From contig NC_083509.1 of assembly GCF_032362555.1 (NCBI RefSeq), positions 4,363,001-4,427,000 of the forward strand: 64,000 nucleotides of DNA. Reading direction: 5' to 3'. Shown here in pieces: positions 12,011 through 26,199 of the stretch. The translations under genes and the position numbers were made by a program. How positions within the stretch are numbered: position 1 is the stretch's first letter; every line of letters begins with the position of its first letter. Origin of the DNA: Amyelois transitella. Taxonomy: Eukaryota > Arthropoda > Insecta > Lepidoptera > Pyralidae. Below the pieces are notes generated by a model. That model did no database searches and was not told where the DNA came from. It worked only from the letters and a program-made list of their open reading frames with translations.

Positions 12011-12631
12011 AACAATTACAAGATATTTTTTATTATTAAAAATATATTTTTTTTGTATTGTTTGAGTATATTATGTAAAAAAACTGAAAATCAAAATACT
12101 ACATATAATAAAACGGTAAAAATATTTTTTCTGTACATTTAATATTTTGACTGAAACGGATAGAGAATTTTTTTTTTACATTTTTTGTCTGTCTGTATCT
12201 GACTGTATGATTAAAATTCAACTCGAAATTTACGCGGACGAAGTCGCGGGCAACAGCTAGTTTATCTCTAAACCAACCACCTCTATGATATATCATCAAC
12301 TTCTATATGAGACAGTCAATATATAAACCTTCAATATTGAGGTTTTGAAATGATTTTAATATTAATTGTAGCTTGTAGACAATATTGAACAAAATTAATT
12401 ACTGAGTGCTGAGAGAATATAAACCTTCGGCTTCGGCTTCGGCTTCGGCCGAAGGTTGTGGCGATAGCCGATTAATCGGCTTCGGCTTCGGCTTCGGCCA
12501 AAAATAGACCTTCGGTCGGACACTAAAGATAACATAGAATATTTATTAGCTAAAATTTTCTTACACAACTTTTCGCTTGATATAATTTGAGATTAATTTT
12601 ATTGGAAAATATGTATTGATGTGAATGGAAA

Positions 12632-12693
12632 TGTGCCGTGTGGTTCCCGGCATCATTGGAAAAAAGAACAGAACCACTCGCTCTTTCACGTGG
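12632..12693 (+). repeat. LepA 5' fragment
   Basis: It retains only the head of LepA, GTGCCGTGTGGTTCCCGGCA followed by an AGAACCACT segment, and lacks the body and tail. Confidence 0.75.
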
Positions 12694-13448
12694 ATGTTTT
12701 ATTGTTTGATGATTTATTGTAAATTATTGATTAGATGTGTTAAAAAATAATTCCGAAGAATTATATTCTGAAGAGATAAGTATTTTTGTTTGTCGCTTAC
12801 AAAATGTTTGAAACGTTACGACTGAAATAATTTAATATAATACGTATATAAGTCATATGTATACGCATACGCAATTAGGAAGGTTTATTAACTTTAGGTC
12901 AAAAGCATATAAAATGGGTTACCCCTTTAATCTCATAATAACAGTCCCAAAATGGCAGTAGGCGGGCACCGCCACCCGACTTCATATTTAATTAAGTGTA
13001 CACATTATTACACGTGTTTGTTTTGTTTACATAGTAAATGAGTATGAACAAAGGAGAATAGAACTTGGAAATTAAGAACAAAAAGTATTTTAGCACCTTT
13101 TCAAAATAAATGATGAACCAAAATATTGCTAAATAGAGATTCCACTAGATAACACTGAACATTTCATAATGCAAATAAGTTGGAATGGGTGCTTAAGACA
13201 ACAAATCGTAAAAAAATTAATTGCTTGTTCAGATACCCAGCAATGTAGTGACACGGCGACAGAAGGACAGAAGAGTACACCCTTAAGTGTTCTACAACCC
13301 CGGGCTCAATCTCCTCCCATAGAAGGGACTAAACCAAACACCAAAAGGAAGGTGTAGGCATATGACAGTAAAAAAAAAAAAATAGGCGGTATTTTTTTCC
13401 GTCGCATCTAAAAAGAACTATAATATGCAGTTTATTACTAAGTTTTCT

Positions 13449-13711
13449 TTCTGGTTCCCGGCACCAATACAAAAAAGAATAGAACCACTCCATTTCTTTC
13501 CCATGGATGTCGTAAAAGGCGACTAAGGGATAGGCTCACAAACTTGGGATTCTTTTTAGGCGACCGGCTAGCAACCTGTCACTATTGGATACTCAATTCT
13601 ATCATTAAGCCAAATAGCTGAACGTGGCCATTCAGTCTTTTCCAGACTGTTGGCTCTGTCTACCCCGCAAGGGATATAGACGTGACCATATGTATATGTA
13701 TGTATATGTTT
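13449..13711 (+). repeat. LepA retroposon, near full length
   Basis: Runs from TGGTTCCCGGCACCAATAC through CCCATGGATGTCGTAAAAGG and CTGTTGGCTCTGTCTACCCC to a TATGTATATGTATGTATA tail. One of the best-preserved plus-orientation copies. Confidence 0.88.
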
Positions 13712-15696
13712 TCTTTCTACTCGTACTAAGTTTATCTTTCCTTTTTATGTTTTTATGGTGAAAACTCATCAGAACAATGTTGTTACTCATGTTTAACAAA
13801 ATAAAACAATATCACACTATTGACAGAAGTGAAAACTTACCCTAGAGTGGGTAGTGTTAACATAATCCACTTAAGTCGACTGTGGCTTTACAATAGCACC
13901 GACAAACCCCGCGTAATCTTCTGGTTTAAGGTTTCAGCATTCAGGAGCCGACGACTACCAGGATTTTTGGTTAAACTATTATAAAAACCAAGATGATAAA
14001 TCCATCGATAATTTTTTAAAGAAGGCAGTAGTCAAAGTAACTCAACCGTGATAAGAAAAAACAAATAATTTAATTGCTTAAAAACTTCGTTTATGGAAAT
14101 CGCGAAATCAGAATTAAGCAATGCCTCTTATTTCCGTTTCTTAACAAAAATGTTATAAATTAGGCAACAAAAAAATGCGCATGATATTAAAATTTGCATT
14201 ATCTGAAGCTAGACATAAAACCAAGGAGTGTCCAACCCTTGTTATTTCAATTAAACACCATGTCAACCAGAAAACCCAAGGGTTGCGATTTGTTAGCGCT
14301 GAATAAAATTGTATAAGTCCATTGTTCCGCGCCTCGCGTGCCGTATCCACATTCCGCTGCATTTTAAAATTAATCGCTGCCCACCCTTGTCAACGTGCGG
14401 TCAATGACCCGGGTATTTAGGACGACCCAGTGTTTATTACATCGGAGGAAAACACAACAGGAAGTAGGGCGGGGGCAGTGTCGAAAAGCGAATGGCTTCG
14501 GCCCTATCCATCACTTTTGAACGATTACACCTCGTCATACAGCTGTTTATGTCTACTTAAGAGGGTTGAAGTGGCAACAAGTGCTACACGAACATGTTCG
14601 CATAACGGAAATAATCAAACAGATAACAAAGGCGATACTATAGTAAATAGTAAAATGACACGGTGCTCTATAACTGTGAACACGTTAATTTTACGCCACA
14701 TTAAATACAATTCTCATCTCATTTTCTGTCTTGCCATCATTGCCGTGAACGAAATTCAATTGTATCTCTTTGTCTCTAGCGACTGTAAGGACAATTTTGT
14801 TTCATTTCCTTTTTATTTCACACCCGGTGAACATTTAACGTTCATCTCCTATGACAAGAAAGGGGTAATGCAATATTTGAAAGAAAAGAAGCTAATTTTT
14901 ATGATTTTTTTTTGCATTGTTTTTGATTTATAGCAAAAAAACGTTTATAATACACCCCGGGTTTTAGAGGATTTAATAAAGCTGTAGTTATAATGCATAA
15001 ATAAGAATACTAGGTACGTACCTTTCTGGCGCCAGTTCATTTCCATTTGCCAATGATAAAGATTCTGTGATTCTCATATTTGACATTTGAATTTTTTCAA
15101 TCACTGGACAACTGTCAATAAGTCGATATTACCTACGTCACATACGCACATCACTAGATTTTAAAAAAATTATCATATCATTTCGCGGACACAGTCGCAA
15201 GCGCAGTGCGGTACACTGAGTGAGTACAGTTGTACTGAGGACACGGCCCGGGGTATTAACTATACTAACTGGGATGGATTGCAGCAATTTCATACTGCCA
15301 TTACCACAACACGAGGGCGACAGGAGACGGGCTCTCGAACGAAATTGCTAAATAAGCTTTTGACAAAATCAGTGGACGGAACGAATCAATATGATATAGG
15401 ACCCCATCTAATGTTGCTCTCACGGTAATATAAATACGATTGTTAGAAATACCTACCCATAAATAAGATAATTCATTTGCAACAAGTGCCTTTTTTTCTT
15501 AGAGCTCTTAACCCTCGTTAGAATAACTTCGCCTTAGCCTGTGAGAGACTGAACGCCAACTCAAACTTAAGTACCCAAAAGTATCCACCAGCGCATTAAA
15601 AATTTCCAAGGCTATCTGTACGTCTTCGGTTTCGATATACTTATTACTGATGGAGACCCTCGATCAGACGTTATTTTAATCCGTTGTAATATGAGC

Positions 15697-15955
15697 GTCT
15701 GATTCCCTGCACATAAGAAAGAACGACTCCATATCTTTCCCATTGATATCGTTTAAAGGCGATAAGGACAGACTAAGGGAAAGACTAATAAACTTTCCAT
15801 TCTTCTTGTTGGCGATGGGCTAGGAACTTGTCACTATTTGAATCTTAATTCCATCATTGAACGAACATCACTGGAAGGCCACGTTCAGATATATGGTTAA
15901 CATCTGTCTTTTCAAGGCTGTTGGCTCTGTCTACCCCGCAAGGGATATAGACCTT
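15697..15955 (+). repeat. LepA retroposon, diverged
   Basis: All LepA blocks are present in order but with many substitutions, ending CTACCCCGCAAGGGATATAG. Clearly older than the 13449 and 54482 copies. Confidence 0.8.
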
Positions 15956-16239
15956 ATTATTTTATGCACATGAGCATTAAACAATATCGAAGGACAAAGG
16001 GGGATTCCGCGGGGAAGTGAGCATGAGAGGATATTGCCGATCACAGCGCATAGTGCGCAGGCGCACATGAGAATTATCAACACTTCCACATTTATTAAAT
16101 CCATACTCAATATTATAAACGCAAATGTCTGTCTGTCGTCTTTTATGCTAATAATAAATCTTATGACCCAACAAAAATAAATAAATAGAAAGAAATATGG
16201 CTGGGAGAACCTCCTCTTTTTTTTAATCATTCATTCATT

Positions 16240-16442
16240 CATATAATCACGTCAATATCCCTTGCGGGGTAGACAGAGCCAGCAGTCCTGAATGACTGGC
16301 AGGCCTGGTTCAGCTGTTATAGGTAGACAGGTTGATAAGAATCCCAAGTTTATAAGCCTATCCCTTACTCACCTTTTACGACATCAATGGGAACGAGATG
16401 GAGTACTCCTGTTCTCTTTTGGTGCCGGAAACCACAAGGCAC
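16240..16442 (-). repeat. LepA retroposon with internal deletion
   Basis: Reverse orientation, from CCCTTGCGGGGTAGACAGAG to GGTGCCGGAAACCACAAGGC. It lacks the part normally between the GTTCAGCTG block and the TAAGAATCCCAAG block. Confidence 0.8.
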
Positions 16443-16790
16443 ATCACACACATCTATTTTTGATATCGGTTGAAAAGTAATTCGATAGCCTTCGACTGAA
16501 CCTTATCATAAAACCATTTCTTGGTTCTACACGTGAATTTCCTCAACGTGGTTCTAATGAGAGAGAGTGTTTGAGGTTTTCACGTGCTCAGTCACGTTTT
16601 CATGGCTCCTCTATCTTGGTACTGAGATCATAATTTGATGTGAATCACAATGTTACAGTTCAGGAACGGATTCATATAGAAAAAGGCAATGTATGAGCAG
16701 ACCATTAGGATAATTCACGAACTTCGATAAGGCATAATGTCTTCTTTTAAATGATGATGATAAGATGCTTTATAAAAGTACTAGCGATCC

Positions 16791-16870
16791 ACCCCGGCTT
16801 CATTCGTGTAAATATAACTACGATTTTGATATACCTTCCTTTAGGAAACCCTCTTTTCGACATTTCAAAC
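16791..16870. repeat. fragment of a Lepidoptera-type dispersed repeat
   Basis: ACTAGCGATCCACCCCGGCT followed by TCATTCGTGTAAATA resembles the terminal segment of a widespread lepidopteran repeat. The assignment is by memory of the motif only. Confidence 0.4.
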
Positions 16871-17030
16871 TGAAACAAAAATCCGTCGACAGGTTTCGAA
16901 GATTAGCGCATACATACAGACGGAGAAAATAGGGTTTACTTTATAATATGTGTAAAGTAATGATGTGAATAGCACCTTAGAATTATAATAAGATATGTAA
17001 AACTGCCATATTAATACATTTTTAATTTGT

Positions 17031-17211
17031 CTTAAAAGGCGACTAAGAGACAGGCTTATCAACTTAGGATTCTTCTTCTAGGCGATGGGCTAGCAACCTG
17101 TCACTATTTGAATCTAAACAGATGAACGTGTGGCCAGATCAGTCTTTTTAAATACTGTTGGCTCTGTCTACCCCGCAAGGGATATAGACGTAATTATATA
17201 TATGTATGTAG
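17031..17211 (+). repeat. LepA retroposon, 5'-truncated
   Basis: Starts at AAAAGGCGACTAAGAGACAG and ends GGATATAGACGTAATTATAT with a TATGTATGTA tail. 5' truncation with an intact tail fits retroposition. Confidence 0.82.
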
Positions 17212-20200
17212 TTTACTTAGGCTGAGTTATTTTTGCACATAAAATCTACCGGTCCGTCTCTGTACCGTCGGCTTCTTTTAGCCTATTACACTGAATATGT
17301 CAAGGGAAATCTCTATTTCGATAGAACGGGTCTGAATACTCTGAATAGGATAGATGTCAATTTGTATTTATTGCGGCTGGCCGAGCTGCGAGTCACGTGG
17401 CCGGCTATTATACTCTGTTAGCTAATTCCGCCCCCTGTAGAGGATGTTGCGATTACGTTAAATCTAAACCAGTTTTAGTCGTTGTAAGTGGAATATCCTT
17501 GGAAAATATTACCCTTGTTGTTAAGGACTTTATTAAAATATACTGATCTTTTGTTTCTTAATCGGCAGAATTATTGCGAATTTTATGCTACAGGCTGTAA
17601 AATAAACGCATTATGTATCCTTGTAAAATATAAAATATATAAATGGTATTTTTCCTTGTTTTAGCAACTTATAAGGAATCATGGATCTTTATGCTTCCGT
17701 TCAGCAACATTTTATTATAAGTAGTATTATTCTCTAAGGTCATATAACGGAATTTATGGAAAAGTACAAGTATCAAGTACTCTAAAATATATTTTCTCGG
17801 AAAAGCAAACATTAAAATAAATCCTCAAGAGCTTATAACACAGAAAAATAAATAATTGGGAAATCAAACACTTAATAGAATTGATAAACCTCATAGACGT
17901 CTTCGCGTTCAGATAATTGAGTTTTCCTATTTCCACAGAACTCATCTCCGCGCTGGATGTCGGGACTGTACCGGACCAGAGGCGGCCCTAGCTTATGTAG
18001 CGCCCATGTGCAAATAATAATTTGGTGCTCATTATAGTCCATATATATATATGTCTTTAAATACTTAAGTAGAGGTAAATAATCTGAAGATGTCGTATTT
18101 CAAAATACATTTATAAATTTATTTTAAAAAACGAAATGATATAACAGGTGTTATCATGATTTACTTGTGCAATTAACCATAACTATTTTAGAAATGAATT
18201 TTTTAATTTATAAGACACGTCAAAACTTTTTACCTTTATACCTTAACAAATGGACTTTATTTTATTTGACTCATCTTTGCGTGTTACTGATTGCATGCAC
18301 CCTCCACAAATACATATCACGGCCCGGGATTCGATTTCCGATCATTTAACACTACGCTAATTTTTTTCTCGACGCCCCACCACTCCTACCCCGTGTGCAA
18401 TTCTAATCCGGAATCAAGTAAGGCCGTCTCTTCTGTACAATATGGACTTTATAGCTCTGTGATATATTTCCTTGTATTTATTACTCCTAGAGACCAGAGG
18501 CGTCGCGCAGTCTCCTTCCGAGCTGTGGAACTTACATGGTCATAAATTCTATACGTTACATAGTAATTTGAACCTTATTTCAAATGCTCAGAATTCGGAA
18601 TAAATGTAAATGTATTCTGTTGGGTGATTCCTCGTTCAGAAACGCAAAAATGGACGGATACAATCGTTACCCATAAATGGCTATTTGCATAATATCCTAT
18701 CTTTGCGAGCACGCCTCTGCTGTATGCCCAAATTGGCCAATTTACTTCTTTAATCCTGACTAAATCCAAGATTAGTAAAAAGGCGTAGTGAATACGGTGA
18801 GCAATTGGAAGTGTTGTTGAATTCATTTGTTAAAGTTAGTTGAACGTAGGTACTTATCACGCCTAGCGGGACACAGTGTGCGTTTTCATTAAATTTTTGT
18901 GGCAATTTCTTTTTCTAAATAAAACAGTTATTTCCTTGACAATTTCTGTCTGTGATTTATTGCCAATATTTTACAGGCTATTTGTATATCATTTTCACAT
19001 AGCAAGTCACACGAACCATTTCGCCATAAATTATATCGTATGGATAAAAAATTATCTACCTACATACAGTACAGTAACATAAATGAAATTTCTACTTCAG
19101 CTGTCCGAGACAACTTTATTTTAGCTTCAGGAACAGTATAATATAGTACCGTATTTTTAAACTCGCACTTTTTCTATAGAACTAAATAACAAAACCGTCA
19201 CAGCGCTAAGCTTAGCCAAAGTCAAGTAGCCTTGGAGACTTTACCAGGGCCCTTCAGGCGCAACCCGCTCAATGTCCTATGGAACCCTCCCTTGGGAACA
19301 CTTCTCACTACATCGCTAATTAACCATGAGTACTGCCTGAATATCTTTAATACTCAGGTGGTGGGGTTGACAACTCGCGGCTCTTGGGATTTAATGAACG
19401 TATCATATTGAACCATGTTTTAGTGTGTGCATCAATACTTAATCAAAAAATAAAATACCCTACTTCATGGTATTGGCGGTGGAAACCTGTTATGATTTCG
19501 TCACTACTTTTTGCCGGGTACCCTTATTATCCTACGTAGGTACTTTTATTTTCCTTTTATATGTGTGCAAATGAAGATTAGTTAAGTAGATGAAGCGTTA
19601 TATGACGACATAAAATAAAACAAACAAATATACTTTCACGTCTATATTTAAATGTAAAGATCAATAATGCATTTAAATCAAGGCATCCTCTATTTTCAAT
19701 ATTTTTGTAACAGACAGTATTAATTCGGGAAGTATGTAAACGTACCCACTTTCATTAACATTCCTGCGCCAAATGGGTATTGTTTTGAGTGTTATCCAGA
19801 AATAGAATCGTAGTACGTCTTTTCTCGCCATTAGTGTTATCTCCCTCCAACGAAGGGGACGACCCATATTTTCTCACGTCTGCTCTCACATCTGGGTCCA
19901 ATTAATCAGAATCGTAGAGGAAGTGATAAATAAAAGTGTTCGATAAATTCAGACAAACATTTGTCCAACTGTCGATAGTAAAACTTATCGTCGCTTTAAG
20001 TTTTAGTACGCAATAAGATTTTTTTAATGAATTCCAACATAATCATTCCAACTTATTTCTTATTAAAGCATAGCTTAAACTTGCCACTGAATCGTTTTCA
20101 TGAAATAAGTTACGTAAGACGTCTTTGTACACAGGCGTTTCCTTAAAATTATTTTATGTAATAATTCCCATGTAGTTACCACATACTTACAAGTATTACC

Positions 20201-23200
20201 AAAACAACTGTTTATTTTCTAGGTGGGCCTAAGGAAACAAGGAAAATGTCTTCTTCCAATCAATTGGACGTTGCTGTCGGATTCGATTCAAAGGATAATA
20301 TCTCGCTTAGGAAAAAGTAATTTTATAGGTAGGTACACGTAAGGCCTAGGAACACGTTACCCCTCAAACCAAAACATTATACAACACTACGGTCAGAATA
20401 ATATTGGAAAGTCTATTTCATTGGCTCTAACCTAATCATTGCGATTTCTATGCTCTATTATATGTACACATGGCGATAATTTCTATTCAATTTTTTACTT
20501 TAATGACCCAGCAGAAACATTAATTGTTTGAATACAAGAAATAATAATTAAAATGTATCCCTATTTTACTTATCGTCCAGCCCTTTCCACATCACCATCT
20601 AAATTAATGCAAATTTGCGCCCAAAGTTTCAGATTTCATTGGCCTGTTTCAAAGGACGGACGGTCCCGACCAAATCAATTCTGCTCACTCAGGTGGAAAG
20701 TGTCGATAAGGAATTGAGACAACATTGACTCATTGTTTGGTCAACTGAGCGTCGAGACAGGAACAGATCCCGTAGATAGAACTTCGGGAAGCAATTTAGC
20801 GAAACTTGTAAAAGCGAGTTTGCGACAAAGCAGAGGTAAAGTATTGACTTTTATTAACTTCGTCTGCTATCCTTTTGCCGGAGCAGTATGCAAAAGTCGG
20901 GGCACGGAGTCGACGTGATTCCGTCACCTTTGACTTTTATTTACTTTACCTTTTTAAAGTAATGAACAAAACAAGAAAACCGTTTAGCAGTAAACCTTTG
21001 GTAGTTTTTTGTTAGCATTATGATCATGATGTTCTATGTTGATTTAAAAAAACTTGTCATTTTTTTTCAGCTAATATTTGAGATGTCAATTATTAATACT
21101 CTATGGTAAGTAAGACAGGCATCAACATGAACAAGGTTGGTACCACAGATATCGGACTAGGTATATTATATCGATTTCTATGTTTGATATACATAAATAG
21201 CAAAAGTAACTTTTTTTATCTAGTGAAGTATGAGGTATAATGACACCTACATGCAAACTAAATTTTACGTACCTACTAGTGTACGTCTGTACGTAGTGGG
21301 TATAGGCTACCAGCCCGCTAGCGAAAAACCGAACCTAAAAGTCTGATTTTTACAATGATGTTTACGTTTATTAATTCACTTCACAAAATCTCCTTGAGTT
21401 AAATGTAGACCTGACAGTATTTGCTACCAAACCGATCATGTTCACTGCAAATTTACGATTACATTTATTACGAGGATATTTTAAACTCCATCTTCACACC
21501 GGTTGTTGACCCTCCAAGTTCAGAGACTAAATAAATAGATAGGTAATTTTAGTTTCTTTGGAGTAACGGATGCCCTCATATGGCAAAACAAAGAGGCTAA
21601 GTCAAAGGGCGACTAACTTTCCGGTACATAAAGTTAGCAAGGGGGCGCTACGTCGATCCGGAGTAGTTATTGAGGAAAACGAGAATACGAAACAAAAATA
21701 ATAAAATACTTGCCACAAGATTTTATTTATTTTGTACGAGATTCTCGCAAATCTGAAGAAAGATTTAGTACATAAAGTTTAGAATTCTTGTGCTCATTTG
21801 ATTTTAAATTTAATAGAACGATAGCATTACTATTCAATATAATATACTCATGATAGTAAAAGTAAATATGTTATCCTTATTAGTGAAAGAATAAGGGCTC
21901 ATGTAACTAATACGCTTGGCAGAACAACAGACCAGACAATCTACATCTTAGTATTACAACACCCCTATAGGTAGGTTTTGTCTGAATAGTGAAAATGTCT
22001 CCAAAGTTCCCAACTGTAAACAAACTACTTCTCAGTTACTCTTCCTCCGTTTGCTATCTTGAATAAATAATGGCAAAGCGTTAATCTCTTAACAAAACAT
22101 TAGCTAGCGGCAAAAGAAGCGATGCTTAGTAGCGTTAGCGTTTGCAAGAGACGGCGAGACGCCCGACGGGAAAATAAAACACAGCGGAAAATGCAAACAG
22201 TCTCTAAATTCGCGAAACGCTGGTAGATAGACGCTAAATACTAATATTTGAAGTTTGCAAGCGCCGCACCTGGAGTCTTACCCAAGTTTTATTTCGGGGG
22301 AACCAACAGATCTCTTTGTTTTATTTTCCTCGGATTCTTTTCCAAATGCAGTTTACCCTAAATAAAAACGACTTAAAATTTTAGTTTTGTCTGTCTTTAT
22401 TCACGAACTCCTCAACATTAGTACATAACATCTCCTTCTGCAATTAGAATTAGTCGCCAAGATTTTTGTATTATCTAATTTTCTTTTTATAACTATTTAA
22501 GGGCATTTGGAATACAGATATTGAAAAGAATTATCTAATCAGTCAGTTGATTGAACACATTGAACATAAGTATTTTGCATTTCCATTCCCATTCTCATAT
22601 GATATCTGTAGTACCTATTTAATTTTAAACCATACTTATCTGCACAAATATTTAAGAATTTAATTTAAAGTAGGGTAGTTTCGAATAGCAAATGGTGTAC
22701 TAAATCCTAAGCAAATGCTTAAAGGAATACAAATGATGAAAACGAATTTCTTTTCAAAGATGAAAGTCCAATTGCTCGCAGTCAGTTTGGAGGGTGTCAA
22801 AAGACTGTGTAGGACAATTTTGTCGAATCACGCTGTATAAATAGATAGCTTCCCCGCATTAAATAGAACTCCTGTTACAATGTTTGATTTATGACGAGTA
22901 TTTTCTGGAGTAAAATATGACTTCGTTGAAATTATGGAGGCGGCAACTGCATAATGGGGGGCGTGATGTAAGCAAAATAATATGAATATATGCTTGATGA
23001 TTTAATAATCCTCCGCATAGGTAAATATTAGGTATAATTTAGCATTTGTAAAGTTCAAAAAGTTTAATTTACATTACTTGAAGTTACTTTCCCAAAATCT
23101 CAGGGACGGGGCATACTATATTATAATCTTAAAATAAACCATGCATCCTTCTAAATAAGTAAAGTTAGTACAATTTCTTATAATTACAAGTCAATATTTT

Positions 23201-23321
23201 TTAAAATTTATTTTACCATATTTCAATAACAACATTTTCGAGATATATTACTGTATTCAATTTTGATACGGCTACTTTAAGCGTACATTTTAAACCGACC
23301 ACCCTCGTCGTGTGATTTATG

Positions 23322-23702
23322 TAGCCCATAACCCAAACATTATCATAACCTACGATGCACAGCTGTCAGGGGGCCATTAGATAGTCCAGAGACAGTTCAT
23401 GTCAGACGCTACGTGTTTAGGAACAGCAAGGAAGTCTAGACATATCTACTCAATGTGGATTAGTTTACATATCACTTTAGGCTAAGATTCTACCTAAAAC
23501 ATAAGCTGTATGAGCGATATATATGTATTTCAAATAAATTTTATGGGTACCTATATCTATGAACTTCGGGGCCTTGAAGCCGAATGGCGGAGGTGGCCAT
23601 TACCCAAACATTACCATAACCTACTATGCACAGCTGTCAGACGGCCATTAGATAGCCCAGGTACAGTACATGTCAGATGCTGCATGTTTAGGAACGGTAC
23701 CG
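23322..23702. repeat. pair of ~105-bp direct repeats
   Basis: 23322-23430 and 23597-23702 share ACCCAAACATTA(T/C)CATAACC, ATGCACAGCTGTCAG, GGCCATTAGATAG, and CATGTCAGA followed by TTTAGGAAC. A third, poorer match (GGCCATTAGATGCCCGGGGA CAG) occurs at about 24050. No recognised family. Confidence 0.75.
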
Positions 23703-26011
23703 GCTCTACACTATGTGCATTTAGGTATTTCGATTTTGAGAATGCTCGTGTACCTTAGACACGAAGCACAGTGACTAAGGGTACAACTGGGCATACTAAA
23801 AGAATGTCAATGAAAGTTGGTTATGTTATGAGAAAAAACGAGTGTAAGGCATAATATACTAATAATTACTTTCATCAGTAATTACTATTTCATTAGTAAT
23901 TACCACTTCTGTTATCTTATTTATATTTATCCGATATCCGATTATATGTTACTCATATATTCATGTTCTTAATGTTACAAACCAGTATAGTTTGTAAGTG
24001 CTATACTACATCACCCCGAGCACCAGCTGTCGCCCCCACATCACCTGCGGCCATTAGATGCCCGGGGACAGAACTAAGTGGTGTCTGCATCATACAGGAT
24101 CTATGTATTTGCTTATACCTATCAGTGATGTTTGGTTTATCTATCATCTTTTACACTCTGCATAAGAGAGGAAACTAATTGATTGACTGATTAACGGAGG
24201 ACTCTCATCCCGAAATCTCCACTCTAAAAGCCATAGTAAGTAATTATGCTTTCTTTTTGGCAGATATTTGATTTGTATGTATGTACGTTAACTAATTTAT
24301 TATTTTCCATTCACATGTTCGTCTATAAATAATCGGATGGCATTAACATTTTTTTTTGTAATTAATTTAAGGTTTTTAAATTTATGCTTTATGCGCTTGG
24401 TAACCCTACGTCGAAGACATTGCAACTTCTCATATTTGAAGTGTGCCGTGCAGCTTATTATTCTATTTACACGAAACTAAAGCGTCAAACTGCAGCGTAG
24501 TACCTACATGCACTTGCAGTTTATAAGCGAAGGAGGGTCTCCCGGAGACTGTTTTATGCTAATACGGCGCCGCTCAGCGTTGGTGCAGAGCAAGAATTTG
24601 TGAGATCGCAAATCTGGTACTTGGTGGAATGAAATACGTAAGTGAAATCTCAGCGCATATTTGATGAAAAAGCAGTTATACTTTATGAATATTTACTTCT
24701 TCATTTAGATCGAACAAAGCGAATAAATTATTTTAAAGGACTGCATCTAGCTTTGTATAAAAAAGGAGGTATAATATTTTTAACTGAAGGAAAGCGGTTT
24801 TTTTACCCATTCGTCGTTAGATTAGGTATATGCAAAGTACGGCTTCTATTCAGATAACCATTTTTAAAAACGTTCATCGTGGTCTTTAACAAATGAGCAG
24901 ATTGCTATGTTGTATAATTAAGTATTCATCAAATAGCCTCAGATTTTGAGACTTCTAAGTATTATTCGTCAGTATACATTTTCGTTGTTATACCACTAAC
25001 AAGAATCTGAACAAAGGAAAGTCCGTCTCCTTAAATCGCACTGAACCCTTTGTAACAAGAGATAGTTAAAAAATCAGCAAAAGGAAAATCCTAAGGTTTC
25101 GTCGGTTCAAGTGGCGGACCGCAATAAAACACCTGCCGTGCCCCGTCCCTGCCTCTTGTAAGGAAACCTCCAACAACTTCAACAAAGATCTATTTTCATT
25201 GGTAGAAGTTAAATGTGTAAATTATTACCAAAAAGTACTTACGAAGTACAGGAAAATTACTTCCTACCTATAGGTATGTAATTAAGCTGGAAAAAAGGCA
25301 GGAACGAGTACCAAACATGATCAAAATTATGACTTCTTTTTGATTATTAACTTCACCATAAAAGTTATTCTGAAGATTTCACCACGTGTGTACGCCAACT
25401 TACAAAACAAAGAAGCACGTTCGATTCAAGCCAATACACTTTTGTATTCTCGCTAACTTCATTAGTTATACTCGTATAAGTATAAGTATACCTCGTAAAT
25501 TATATATCACCTAGACTTGGTATTGGTAGCCTTATATAATTTCACCATGAACAAACACATCATCAACTTAGTTATGCGTCTCTCCAATATAAATATGACC
25601 TTATTTATGACAGACCGTTTTATATTCTTTCCCCGATGAACTAGGAATAAGTACCTATTTACGGAAGGTTTTACACGAAGCAAATACTGTTTGACCTCCG
25701 TGACCATGTTCCTAAGGAAAACTAAACCAACTTGGCCCATGTTGCACTAGATGAAAGTGCTTACCCATTCGCATATGAATGATAGATAATATAAATTTAA
25801 GAAACTATGAATAAAATAGCAAATCTGTTATTGTGCCCGGCACGTTAAGTTGAACAAAATTCTACTCTATTGACGTTGCGCAGAAGATTTTTTTACATAA
25901 AAAAATTGTAATGGAATTGGGAAAATCCCGAAGTGTCAAATTCTAGGGTCTACTTATTTGCCGGGTGCCAAGTATAGCTGTGTGTAGTAACACAATCTTA
26001 GAACGTACATT

Positions 26012-26121
26012 GAGCTGTCAGATAGATGCATCAGCTCGTCTACTACAGGTTTAATTTAAGAGCTCTCTCACACGCGCGACTGTCTTGAAATCAGCGGTGC
26101 ATCCAGCTTCCACTGTTCGCT
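26012..26121. repeat. ~110-bp direct repeat, left copy
   Basis: Contains TTTAATTTAAGAGCTCTCTC, ACACGCGCGACTG and GCGGTGCATCCAGCTTCCAC. The right copy is at 26511-26622. The two flank a tRNA-derived SINE. Confidence 0.8.
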
Positions 26122-26199
26122 TGCTCAGTATTTCTATGTAATCTACATCACGGTACATGTCGTGTATTTACCGACTGACAAATATAAATAAATAATATA

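Larger units (their letters stand above)
11350..12260 (+). mobile_element. non-autonomous Helitron nested in the hAT-like element
   Basis: It begins TCTATACATATAATAAAAC and ends GACGAAGTCGCGGGCAACAG then CTAG. It is flanked by A on the left and T on the right, the insertion preference of Helitrons. A second internal start-like segment (ACATATAATAAAACGG at about 12101) suggests a composite structure. It carries a LepA 3' portion and a tRNA-like sequence and has no Rep/helicase gene. The same arrangement is in the copy at 38808-39693. Confidence 0.85.
11045..12525 (+). mobile_element. non-autonomous hAT-like transposon carrying a nested Helitron (copy 1)
   Basis: The ends are inverted repeats TAGTGTCCGACCGAAG and CTTCGGTCGGACACTA, flanked by the perfect 8-bp duplication AAGATAAC (11037-11044 and 12526-12533). 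An 8-bp duplication is typical of hAT elements. The subterminal regions are arrays of GGCTTC/GGCCGAAG hexamer-like units. No transposase is encoded; the short frames over the ends come from the GAAGCC array. The hAT shell is only about 570 bp once the inserted Helitron (11350-12260) is removed. A second copy lies inverted at 38550-39991. Confidence 0.9.

Noticed and set aside
14430-14933. Plus-strand open frame of 167 codons
   Set aside because: Opens at a GTG rather than ATG, has no flanking splice sites or recognisable motif, and its composition drifts from polar to hydrophobic like random AT-rich DNA. A frame this long can occur by chance in 64 kb.
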